Of a DNA stretch of 64,000 nt, positions 23,216 to 33,016 are shown piece by piece. Position numbers and translations under genes: made by a program. The stretch is from Branchiostoma floridae (Eukaryota > Chordata > Leptocardii > Amphioxiformes > Branchiostomatidae). Below the pieces are notes generated by a model. That model was not told the DNA's origin, searched no databases, and was given only the letters and a program-made list of their open reading frames with translations. How positions within the stretch are numbered: position 1 is the first letter of the stretch; the number at the start of each line of letters is the position of its first letter. The stretch covers positions 32,255,114 through 32,319,113 of the forward strand of contig NC_049982.1 of NCBI RefSeq assembly GCF_000003815.2. The letters run 5' to 3'.

Positions 23216-24162
23216 GAAGCGCCCCGGGCAGCTTAACCGATAATGTAATCGCTAAAGGCTTTCGAAATTCATTAGGATATTGTGAGATTTTAGGTCCTAC
23301 AATTTTCTTGCAAATCAGATATGTTAGACCAGATGGTACATTTTTACTTCCTGTATACTGTATAGGTGTAGTTCCCGGGGAAAATTTTGTTTGGAAATAC
23401 GGCGTCGTTGAAAATAGTCTCTTAACTATACGTTTCAATGGGGGCGAGAAACTGGGGTGTGCCCCTAAATGTTTCATTTTCGAGCAGGGGTTATTTGAGA
23501 CAGTTAAATGTTGTATGGGAAAAGCTAATAATGGCTGAAATATGCTGTATTTGCTCCTAAGCAAATGTCGGCCTTTCTAGTCCTAAATTTGTAATGTATT
23601 TCATTCAAGAACTGTATTTGATATATAACGTATTTCTTTTAGAATAACCGATGACATTCTCCAATCTGTTAACAGACCATAATTTTCATTAGACCATTAA
23701 AGATTTTACAGTAGCTGTGGATATGGCTCCTGTCAAAAAAAAGGCCTGTACAGCATTTTACCCGGAGGCAGCAGTACAAAAGTCATAACTAAAACCTTTA
23801 CCACCTACAATGCTACATGCAACACTATGGAAAAGGGGCTTTTAGAGTCTGATATTGCAAAACAATATAATGAAAAAATATAGAGAACAGTGTGAGAACA
23901 CTATCAGGCTGTTCTGGGATACAGGGCAGGTTGTGAGGACCAGATGTCAAAGCGTGCAGGGAAGCAGTAATTGCTCTCTCACAGACTGGCTGCATGTGCC
24001 TCGATTTTCTGCTCCAGACAGGAGCATCTCCCCAAGGGCAAGGTGGTGAAGCTGAAAGAGGCTCTCTGGGCGAACAGTTGGGGGTTTAAACAAAAAAAAT
24101 CAAGGAAAACGTTGTTTCACCCCAGCTATATAATAAAGACACAAACTGTGGTACTTTACTAT
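23216..24162. other. Unassigned sequence
   Basis: No recognised exon or repeat. ATAAAGACACAAACTGTGGT (24133-24152) also occurs inside the inverted-repeat arms (25502), suggesting a rearranged edge. Confidence 0.35.
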
Positions 24163-24435
24163 AGACTTGTGTGATAAATACTGTGACGAAAAGAGCAGAA
24201 AAGTGCAAGATTGGTTTAGAAGAACACATGGTTCAGAAGAACTTGTGGTCTTTTTATGGTACCTTTGACAACTTGGGTAGTGCTGATGAACTTAGTGCAA
24301 GACACAGTCAGGCATGATTTCTCTAACACTCTGATCTGTCGGACTGTGTCTACCAGGAACCAAGCATTTGCTTCCATCTAATCCATCCAGGTATAACGTT
24401 ACTTCCCTAATCCATTCTGTTCTTCTTGTCTATAT

Positions 24436-25200
24436 GACCCCATTCACACTCAGAAAAACGATTCGAATAAAACATTTATCCGAATAAAAAATTTTCCATC
24501 CGATCCAAAATTGTGTTCACACTGCTCTTCAGCAATCCGATTAGTGCGCCCTCAGTCTTATCTGAATAAAACATTAGTTGCGTTTCACAGATGTATCGCT
24601 ACGTCTTGTGGTAGTTGGCGGTGAGATTCTTCACTTTATTTCTGCACTGGTCGAGGGATTTCTCAACTCCATCCTCCGCCATTCCTTCGGATATATCTTC
24701 ATATTATAATGTTCCTGTTTTTATGAACCTTCCCGAGCTTTTTCTGCGTCTCCTCCCAACCCAGATGGAAATAAGCAGCATCGTTTGTTACGGTGTCCAC
24801 TTGGCGAATGATGAAGATTTCCCTTTCTTTCCACTTATTGTTGTTGGAAGTAAAATACGGCGGAAAATGCTCGCTGAAAAACGAAGCAATCAGGCGTGTG
24901 TAGTGTTTCGAAGTATGACCCCAAGTTCCCGGATGAATGGCGTTACACCCCGGAATAAGCGGAATCCTATCCACTTGCGCGTTCACACTGCCGAATCGCA
25001 CGAATCGAGACTCCCCGCGGCGCAGTTTTATCCACTTCCCAGAGTTTTACCCACCTCCCCGAGGTGGATCGCGAGGGATTCGAATCGATGAAATCCAAGT
25101 GATTTGGGAGCGTTCATACTGCTAAGTTTTATTCGGATCGGGTAGTTTTATTCGGATAACATGTTTTATTCGAATCGTTTTTCTGAGTGTGAATGGGGTC
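24436..25200. mobile_element. 765-bp TIR DNA transposon inserted in the right arm
   Basis: The left end GACCCCATTCACACTCAGAA then AAACGATTCGAATAAAACAT is exactly mirrored by the right end. It is flanked by TATAT on both sides. Subterminal copies of TTTTATTCGGAT and GTTCACACTGC face inward. Open frames inside (24615-25091 plus; 24699-25001 minus) do not match any transposase I can name. The left arm of the duplication has the uninterrupted site. Confidence 0.8.
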
Positions 25201-25855
25201 TATATCTAGGATCGTACCAGGCAAGTCGGTCATTTAAGACTTTCCAGTACTTTCTGTACGAAATTTTCCGAAGAGCAGATTTTCCCAGTTTTTCTTGGTC
25301 TGGTGGGTTTCCCTACCCAGCCATTTCTGTGGCCTCGATGTCACACAGGGGTCAGAGAAACAACTGGGGCACTCTGTGTTGGAATGGGTGGAGATTGTTG
25401 GCTCTGGGGACTGGGAGAGGAAAGTGTTGTTTTACCTCTAAACAGCAAGTCATGAACATTACTTCTCTTTTTGTTGTACGGTCTAGTCGAAGACAGATCA
25501 AAAAGACACAAACTGTGGTACTTGTATTTCTGGCTGGTAGAAAGGCCTAATACCTCCCAGACAGAGTTATATTTTTACTTCCTCAAAGGGCCAGTCAAGG
25601 GGCCTGGCTGACAGGCCTAGGCCAGGCTGAGTTCTCTGACAGCGCTAAAGAGTAGCAATTACTATGCCTCTCAATCAACTACATGTATTTTGTCCCTGGA
25701 CAAGTGCCTGTTGCTGGTTTATTAAAAGAGACGTGACAGGTGACAGGTGGAGCGTCTGAGATGACCGGGGTCACATGCTTGGGGTCACATGCTTGGCGCT
25801 TAGTTTCCTTAGAGAGTTGTCTGGGGGATCGGATCCCTAAAGCAGTGTGTTAAAC

Positions 25856-25897
25856 CAAGGAGCTTTTATCAGGAGCCTACTGATAAAAGCTCCTTGG
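25856..25897. mobile_element. Palindromic mini-insertion, copy B
   Basis: CAAGGAGCTTTTATC, a 9-12 nt loop (AGGAGCCTACT), then GATAAAAGCTCCTTGG, flanked by TTAAAC on both sides (25850-25855, 25898-25903). The paralogous left arm of the inverted duplication (18575-18590 on the complement: GTGTTAAAACATTTGC) lacks it, so it is a true insertion. Confidence 0.7.
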
Positions 25898-26505
25898 TTA
25901 AACTAACATTTGCCAAATGAAAAACAAACTGCTGTATTCCAGCCTTGTTTTAAAGCAGTCAGTCCTTGTTATGTACATTGAAGACTAAATATTAAATCTT
26001 CAAACCTTCGATAACATTAAGGGGAAAATGTCAAGTCAAAGTCCAATCCTCTGACAGCACCCGTTTCTGCCATACCAGGCCTCAGTTACGTGGTGACCTA
26101 AATATGACCTCCTTTGTTTGGCCAAACTGCCTGTTGTAACATTTGCAACTAGATCAAATGTTACACTGTGAGTATGGTATCGTTGTTCTCAACATCAACC
26201 ACGAGCGTCGTTTTCTATCTCCCTTAATGTTGTTGTTTATCTATTTGCAGACCCTTAGAAATTTAAATTCAGACAAGTAACGTTGAATAGATATCAGTTT
26301 ATCTTGCTCGTAGTTGGCTTGACAATGCACTAAGTACATGCTCTTGGCAATTTGTCTATATTCTGCTAGATGGCGCAGCTAGATGAGAGGCTGAGAATTT
26401 CTGAGGGTATGAATGGGGGTATCTTGGTGGCCTGACGTGATGGCCAGGCCAGGTAGACAGGCCAGGTAGACAGGCCAGGGGCCCAGCCCAGCTCTTTCAT
26501 CGAAC

Positions 26506-26524
26506 CCACACACACACACACACA

Positions 26525-26563
<39 letters not shown>

Positions 26564-26770
26564 AGACACACACACACACACCACACACATACATGTAGAT
26601 ACACACACACACACACACACATACATGTAGATACACACACACACATACACATAGATACACACATATACACATAAATGCACACACACACCTTAGCACACAC
26701 GCACACACACATATACAGGCACACACAGACCTACAATGCACACACCTACACACAGAGAGACTTACTCTCA
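26506..26770. repeat. (CA)n microsatellite at the outer edge of the right inverted arm
   Basis: Long ACACAC runs broken by TACATGTAGATACACAC units (three or more). It lies just upstream of the B4GALT7 coding exon. The C/V-rich minus-strand frames are artefacts. Confidence 0.9.
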
Positions 26771-26848
26771 CACAAGCATGTACATTTCATTACTTAACCA
26801 CCATTGATACTGAACATAATGGACACCATGTTGTTTGTTCTCTTCTAG

Positions 26849-26930
26849 GAACGCTGGCCATACACAGGTCTCCCACCGGTGTTGTGTGTGATGATGGATA
26901 TGGTAATGAGAAGACTATAGCAAATCCAAC
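26849..26930 (+). other. B4GALT7: B4GALT7 5' untranslated part of the first coding exon
   Basis: A pyrimidine-rich tract ending in CTTCTAG at 26842-26848 is a good acceptor 82 bases before the start codon. An in-frame TGA at 26907-26909 closes the reading frame above the ATG. The upstream exon is not identified with certainty; 22.65-22.79 kb is one candidate. Confidence 0.55.
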
Positions 26931-29900
26931 ATGGTGATGCGGCGCAGGATCTCGTACCTGAAGCTGCTCATCATCTGCCTCACCATGACGACCATCATGG
27001 GTATGTGGCTGCACTACTCCGCCTCCAACTGCCACTGTTCTCGTAGTGTTAACGACAACGACAAAAACAACGTGGTGCTACCCCCTCCAGACTCGCATGT
27101 CCAGAAACCTCCGCAAGTTCCAAGGGAAGAAGAAGAGGACAAAGACGTTGACGACGGCGACAACAAAAAATGGGGGCCACACAAACTTGCAGTGGTTGTC
27201 CCGTTTCGAGATCGTTTCGAAGAACTGCTGGTTTTCGTTCCGCACATTCACAAGTTTCTCAATGAACAGAAAGTGCGCCACAAAATCTATGTCGTCAACC
27301 AGATAGACCTTCATAGGTGAGATTTTCAATACGTATTGCACTAATTTAGGACAAAAGACAAAATTAACATGATTAACATGTAACGTTACTATACATGTCA
27401 AACTGTGCACTTAGGAGAGAAAAATGTCCTCCTTGTCTTTGTTTCTTGTCCTCAAAGTGACTCATGCATTTTTTATGAATTTTTTTTTGGTCCAAAATCA
27501 AAATTTCACTACATATTCTGCTGCAAATAAAGATGTAACAGACGATACGAATACGTTTCTCGGAAATAAGCAGGAAATGGCTTTCCACTATATTGATTAA
27601 GTTTCGCGTCCTACGTTTCTTAGCGGAACTGTAGCCCTTCGACCTGAGGGTGTCCGCCAATCTTCGAAATCATAAATTTTAAAGAAAAACCCCGGTCCAA
27701 GACCTTAAGTTCGTACAAATGTTCAGACACCGTTGTTCTAAGTGTTCACTGTTGTTTTTGTTGTTCCCAGATTCAACAGAGCTGCGCTCATCAACATCGG
27801 TTTCATCATGGGGAGAGATGAAGGGTGTGACTACATGGCCATGCACGATGTTGACCTCTTACCTATGAACCCTGACCTTAACTACGGCTACCCGGAGGAG
27901 GGCCCCTTCCATGTCTCCTCCCCAGAGCTGCACCCGCTGTACCACTACAAGAAATTTGTGGGTGGGATTCTGCTCATGAAGAGGGAACACTTTGAACAGG
28001 TGAGGTACAGTCAAACCTGTCTATAGCGGCCACTCAAGGGACTGGAGAAATATGGCCACTATAGACAGGTGGCCACTATAGAGAAAATGTTGATCAATTG
28101 ACCATGAGCAAGCTATACTACACATGATTTCAGTTCCCACTAATCTTTCTCACCAAGTAACATTGTCTCGATCGTAAATTCACCGACAAAGACTTGAACT
28201 TTAATGCTACTGCCAAAATGACCCTGTCAGGAACTCCAAATCCTCGCAAACCACAATTTCAAACTCGGTGCAGGGTGACATAAGGCTGCAGTATGGTTGC
28301 ATTAGGCAGTGTTTCTGTGTCAACGGGACTGGAAATCGTGTGGCCGTGGCTGCGTTGCACAGGTGGCTGCTAAGCCTATTTCTTGATCATTACGAATCCA
28401 AGGGACCGACAAAAAGTGGCCACTATAGACAGGTGGCTGCTATACAAAGGTGGCCGCTAATACAGGTTTGACTGTAATTCCATATTACCATTGTTTGTGT
28501 CAGAAAAAATTGTGCAGTATGATTTGCCATTACACACGTACAGTCTGATGAAGGTAGCTCTAAGAAAAGGAATAGCTTTTCCAATAGGGAATGCCCCATA
28601 ATGTATGAAGTACTTCAGAAGGGAGTGTAATTTTCCAATTTAGATAACATATCATTTAATACATAATCAGCCTACTTTTTATGGAATTCCACTCGTGGTG
28701 ATTTATGCAATGTGTGTTTTGTGAAACAATATGACACTCACTTATATTGATAACCCCATGCAGACCTTACCTATATGTATTCCCTTTACGTTTTTTCTAG
28801 CGTGAAAATTTTAAATTATTGAAGAGTGCTAATCACAGCAAGAAGGCCAGACCAGTTTTTCTTAGCGCTCTTCACTGAAATTATTTTTGTTACCTAACCT
28901 AACTTAAAGGGGCATTCCACTCCAGACGGGACTGTTATTTTTTTGTTAGAAGTGACAAATGTATGCTACGTACCATTATACGATAGAGAACCCATTAACC
29001 CCACGCGCATCAAAAAGCATTCAGTCTTCTACAAAACTCCCCGAGTACCCTCTAATTAAATCAAATCAATCTCAGCCTATGGCTGAATATAATGTGCCTG
29101 ACAATGCCTGACTTAAGTTAGGATACAAAACTAATTTCAGGGGCGCTAAGCAAAACACGTCTTGATATGTGTTCTTTGATATCTTGTGAACAATTGACCT
29201 TCTTGGTGTACGTGCGCCCCTTATTTATGCCGAAAATATTCACGATAAAGGAAGTGTCTACATGTATAGGGAATACATGGGTAGGGTCTGTATGGGTTTA
29301 GTGAGTGTCATATTGTTTTACAAACACATATTGCGTAATTCGCCACAAGTGGAATTCCACAAAAGGTCGGCTGATCATGTATTCATTGATACATTATCTT
29401 TTGGAAAATAACACTCCTTTCTGGAGTGGAATGCCCCTTTAAGTCAGGAGTTGTCAGACACATGTATTCAGCCATAGGCTGAGATTGATTAATTTAATTA
29501 GAGAGTACTTGGGGAGTTAAGTAGAAAACTGAATGCTTTTTGATGTGCTTGGGGCAAGTAGTATGAGTTTATTGCTTCCTTAAATTATTATGATGATTAA
29601 ATTATATCTATCCGAAAATCACTCACTCACTAGTCGACCTCCGAAAATAGCACTCCCTTTTGGAGTGGAATGCCCCTTTAATGGTCAGATATTGGATGGA
29701 TGGATAGATGGATGGATGAATGAAAGGATGGATGGATGAAAGAATGGATGAAAAGAATGAATGAAATGAATGAAAGGATGAATGAATCAATGAATGAATC
29801 AATAAATGAATTAATGTTTTAAAAATTTTGCTGTATGTTATCGAGAGTTTTTCATGCTCTCCAAAGATGGAGGAATAAAGTACAAAAAAGAATGAATGAA

Positions 29901-32900
29901 TGAACTTTATTTCATGACAATTGAAGAGTGATATAACCCTAGGCCACCTTTATCCGTGGGGTAACCTATATTCGTTGTGTTAAAACAAAAGTGTATCGAT
30001 ATCTAGGGATTTCTGCTAAAAGGGCGTGGGTTTCAAACTGAATTATTTCCAAAATTTTGCAGTGTGAAACTACCGTATTTCGACTTGACTATCCCAAAAT
30101 GCCCTATTTCTAAATACAATGGATATATGTTACCCCACGGATAAAGGTGACCTAACGTTGCATGTATACATGATGACAAGTTCTCAATATCTCCCCCCAG
30201 GTGAACGGCCTGTCCAACATGTTCTGGGGGTGGGGCAGAGAGGATGATGAGCTGTACAAACGTATGGAGGAGGTCGGACTGCAGGTGAGGGTGGAGAAAA
30301 AAACATGATGCATAAAATACAATGTACAAGGCGATCAGAGATGGCAGGGTTTGCCCCTGTTCCTGTACTGCATTGGGACTATTCCATTTCAGGGCTCGAA
30401 ATACTGGGTATATGTGAACCCAGGTGCACCCAAAATTGGAGCTGTGCACCCAATTATTTTCTGTGGGTGCACAGGGTGCAGCTAAATATTTTCTTGCATT
30501 TATGTATGTAAAGATATCAAAGTATACTAGTATACATCATATTCTTGACATCTAAGTGTTAGAAAGATAATAAAAATGTCTGTCATGGTACGTGTTTAAG
30601 AATTTGACTATTTGTAACTAAGTTTTATTATTAGGTTATTATTTGAATTTAAGTGGTGCACCCAAAAATTTTTTAGTGCACCCAATTTTATAAGCTGGGT
30701 GCACCAGTGCACCTATTCCCAAAAATGAATTTCGAGCCCTGCATTCCCATAGACAAGAAGATAGCAACTCTGAGTATACATAACATTCAGCATGTTAATG
30801 ATATTAAAATATCAGCATTTCTTAATGGTTTAGGAAGAACAACCACAGCTTGCCTGGGAAGGTAGCATCTGTGTTAGGTTTATTTAGGCCACAGCAAGTA
30901 AATTTTATGGATGACATCCGCGCGCTCATTAATTTTTGCCTGATTTCAGAAGAAAAAACAAGAATTTTTTTCTTCTTCAGGGAAGGCCGGATAGACGAAA
31001 ATGGGTAAAGGTTGTGTTGTAACCTAATCATTGAATGTAGAATTGACACTAGAGACTCTGTAGCATTGACTGTAGTTGCAGAGGTGCAACTTGATAGATA
31101 GTTGTAAAAGTGGCACAACTATGGAAGCTATGAGTGTAGTTGCCAACATGGTTAATGATACCAGTCTACCACACTAGTGTCACTTTAGCTACACTGGTGC
31201 ACTTCCTAAGTACAGGAATGAATGCCTTGTTGGCTGTGATGCCATATTTTGTCACTTCAAGTCTTGTTACGTCTATTTTGAAAATTTGCCATCTTGTTTT
31301 TTTTACCCATCTTGTTTTTTTTTCGCCCTATCTCCTTATTTTTGCAGTCTGCAGAGGATGTCATCCATAAAATTTACTTGTTGTGGCCTTAACTGATTAC
31401 ACAAGGTTCCTCCCATGATGTTTGATTTGCAGTGAAGGACACATGTCAGGGCCACATGTCTAAAATGAACTCAGCTGTTCTAATTTAAACATAAATGTGC
31501 ATGTCCCAACACGTCAGACTCTGTATTGGACCTTCATGTACAGAGAATGTCGACTGAATTAAAAATGTTGAAATGATGGCTGTTCCATAAAGATTTTTCT
31601 TGATGTCTTGTAATAACTAATAATTGTACTAGACTAAGTATTGTACCTAATTCACAGAAGTTTTGTTCCTCTTAGGCCATGTTGATTTGATTCTATGGAT
31701 GACATCCACACATGCATCAATTTTTTGGAAAATTTTTTCCTCAAAAAGGTTTGAACCATGGTGTCTTTGCTTTATTGGTTTGATGTAAATCATTCTCAGA
31801 TACAGAGCAGTTACAATATAAGCAATTACATGCTGTAAATTGAAAAATGATATCGGAAAGCATATACTAATTTCATAGAATGCCAGTGTCATAAAAGAAG
31901 ATGTGAAATTAAAGAAGATGTGAAGTGAAGAATCTAATGTTCAGTATGCCATACTCTGTGTGCTCAGACATATGTTCAATCTTCCACTTAAATTTCATAA
32001 TTAAGACAACTTTTTTGGGGTCGAACTTTTTTTATTCACATACTCGCATCAGTTTTGGGGTTCCCATACGATGTCATCCATATAATCAAATCACAATGGC
32101 CTAACTAGAGGTGGATCAGGGAAAATCTCTACTGAACTGCCAACATGTAAATACTGTAGTAGGTTTGTTTGCTAAAGAGTGTGGCTTGCACCTCTCTTAT
32201 TTCTCAGAGCTGTCTTCGTTTCAGATTTTCCGACCAGAGGGGATCGAGACCGATCACACCAACACATTCCGCCACATACACGACCGACAGAGAAGGAAGA
32301 GGGACACTGTGAGGGTGGGGGCACAAAAGGAGGTCAGTATCTTACAATTGATAGTTCGATTCATAACCCAGAGGTTCTGGGTTCGAATCCGTTGATGTAT
32401 CACTGATCTTGTGCCCTTGGGAAAGGCACTTTACACAAAAAGAGTTCCTTCCCTGGGTGAGTGGATTGTCTGTATATGCAGCTAATGTACTGTTCAGTAC
32501 AAACCTGGTGTGTTACGCCATGAGACAGTTTACTGGTTATGCAATACAGTCGAATTTGGTCATACGACCATTTACACAAGACGACCATCACCTCAAAATG
32601 ACCGCTTTTTGATTGTCCCGAAATACGAACAACAAAAATAAAAGCACAAACTAAAAGACAAATATCCTACTATGCATTGCTAACATATCATTGATTTGAT
32701 GTGGCTGTTATGATGCTATGCAGAGAGAGTACTTCTGAGTACAGTTAACTGTTTTGCAAGGTAAAAGAATTTGATGACAGTCTTTCATTGTCCTATCTCT
32801 GCAGCTGCAGTTCAGAAGAGACCGAATCACCGGTGTGGACACTGTGCAGTACTCAGTTGTCAGTACCCACAATATGAAAGTAGAGGGCGCCACTGCAACC

Positions 32901-32963
32901 ATATATAATGTCAAACTGGACTGTAACACACAGTTGACACCCTGGTGTGATCATCAGAAATAA
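26931..32963 (+). CDS. B4GALT7: Beta-1,4-galactosyltransferase 7 (xylosylprotein galactosyltransferase I), complete, 5 coding exons
   Basis: Coding exons: 26931-27316, 27771-27999, 30201-30284, 32225-32332, 32805-32963. All junctions are GT-AG and in frame, giving 321 residues plus TAA; the human protein is of similar length (327). The protein is a type II Golgi membrane protein: short basic N-terminus (MVMRRR), a membrane anchor at about residues 12-27, an acidic stem at about 65-80, then the GT7 domain. The domain shows VVPFRDR (89-95), [11 protein letters not shown], the metal-binding DVD (155-157) in [13 protein letters not shown], and WGWGREDDE (214-222), which holds the acceptor-site and catalytic acidic residues of the family. 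Known role: it transfers galactose from UDP-Gal to xylose on proteoglycan core proteins, building the GAG linker. The start is the first in-frame ATG after an in-frame TGA at 26907. A 3' splice site (TCTTCTAG, ending 26848) just upstream implies at least one non-coding 5' exon. Introns 1 to 4 are loaded with TIR elements and a SINE. Confidence 0.95.
28006..28476. mobile_element. TACAGTCAAACCTG TIR element in B4GALT7 intron 2
   Basis: The left end TACAGTCAAACCTGTCTATA and the right end TACAGGTTTGACTGTA are inverted; internal GGCCACTATAGACAGGTGG repeats occur at several places. Ends resemble Tigger/pogo-like MITEs with a TA target. The insertion starts 7 bases after the end of exon 2. Confidence 0.8.
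28614..29677 (+). mobile_element. TTAA-type TIR element (outer copy), split by a second copy of itself
   Basis: The right end CTTTTGGAGTGGAATGCCCCT is followed by TTAA (29678-29681). The left part (28614-28907: CAGAAGGGAGTGTAATTTTC, GGAATTCCACTCGTGG, ATATGACACTCACTTAT) and the right part (29443-29677) together equal one full copy of the inner element read in the opposite direction. The extreme left TIR is degraded. Confidence 0.7.
28908..29438 (-). mobile_element. TTAA-type (piggyBac-like) TIR element, inner copy
   Basis: The ends AGGGGCATTCCACTCCAGA and TCTGGAGTGGAATGCCCCT are flanked by TTAA at 28904-28907 and 29439-29442. 531 bp, non-coding. It is inserted in reverse orientation inside the element of the same family at 28614-29677. 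Confidence 0.8.
29690..29830. repeat. (GGAT)n / (GAAT)n microsatellite
   Basis: GGATGGATAGATGGATGGAT grades into GAATGAATCAATGAATGAAT in B4GALT7 intron 2. Confidence 0.85.
29934..30159. mobile_element. TIR element, TAACGCTAGTTCACCTTT family (copy 2)
   Basis: GGCCACCTTTATCCGTGGGG at the left mirrors CCCCACGGATAAAGGTGACC at the right. The outermost bases have diverged. It ends about 40 bases before B4GALT7 exon 3. Confidence 0.75.
30390..30741. mobile_element. CAGGGCTCGAAAT TIR element (copy 1), B4GALT7 intron 3
   Basis: CAGGGCTCGAAAT at the left mirrors ATTTCGAGCCCTG at the right. Several GGTGCACCCAAAA blocks sit inside both ends. The CAGGG start suggests a hAT-type MITE; the 8-bp target repeat could not be confirmed. 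Copy 2 is at 37971-38350 in the other gene. Confidence 0.75.
30884..31392. mobile_element. GGATGACATCC TIR family, B4GALT7 intron 3 (first)
   Basis: The left end TTAGGCCACAGCAAGTAAAT, TTTATGGATGACATCC is mirrored by GGATGTCATCCATAAA, ATTTACTTGTTGTGGCCTTAA. Non-coding interior. Confidence 0.8.
31672..32104. mobile_element. GGATGACATCC TIR family, B4GALT7 intron 3 (second)
   Basis: The left end TTAGGCCATGTTGATTTGAT, TATGGATGACATCC is mirrored by GATGTCATCCATA, ATCAAATCACAATGGCCTAA. It ends about 120 bases before exon 4. Confidence 0.8.
32343..32500 (+). repeat. SINE fragment beside the B4GALT7 exon 4 donor
   Basis: Begins about 10 bases past the exon 4 boundary. It contains the B box GGGTTCGAATCC and the body GATCTTGTGCCCTTGGGAAA, GGCACTTTACAC. 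The A-box half is missing or badly eroded. Confidence 0.65.
32545..32650 (+). mobile_element. Half of a TACAGTC-type TIR element
   Basis: TACAGTCGAATTTGGTCATAC, GACCATTTACACAAGACGACC, ATGACCGCTTTTTGATTGTCC resembles the left half of 39737-40217 (CGACCACC units). No right end was seen before exon 5. Confidence 0.45.
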
Positions 32964-33010
32964 AAGGTCCTTTGCGAATTGCCATGATTTTATTTATTTT
33001 TGCAGGAAAT

Positions 33011-33016
33011 AATAAA
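33011..33016 (+). terminator. B4GALT7: B4GALT7 polyadenylation signal (AATAAA)
   Basis: A canonical AATAAA lies 48 bases after the stop codon and is followed by T- and TG-rich sequence (TTTTTGCAATGTTGT). This would give a very short 3' UTR. Other AT-rich stretches downstream could act as alternative sites. Confidence 0.6.

Larger units (their letters stand above)
24163..26505 (-). repeat. Right arm of the large inverted duplication
   Basis: Reverse complement of 17967-19471, interrupted by a 765-bp TIR element (24436-25200), a 42-nt palindromic insertion (25856-25897) and about 55 extra bases at 25300-25350. Without these the arm is about 1.5 kb, equal to the left arm. The spacer between arms is 4.7 kb. 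Confidence 0.85.

Noticed and set aside
24615..25091. 158-residue frame inside the 765-bp TIR element
   Set aside because: Spans TIR-proximal and subterminal repeats; no transposase motif. Kept only as part of the element.
26366..26771. 106-130-residue minus frames rich in C and V
   Set aside because: Translation of the CA/TG microsatellite joined to the repeat arm.
28578..29681. Interleaved inverted repeats (A-B-A'-B') as evidence of complex recombination
   Set aside because: Fully explained by one TTAA element inserted in reverse inside another copy of the same family.
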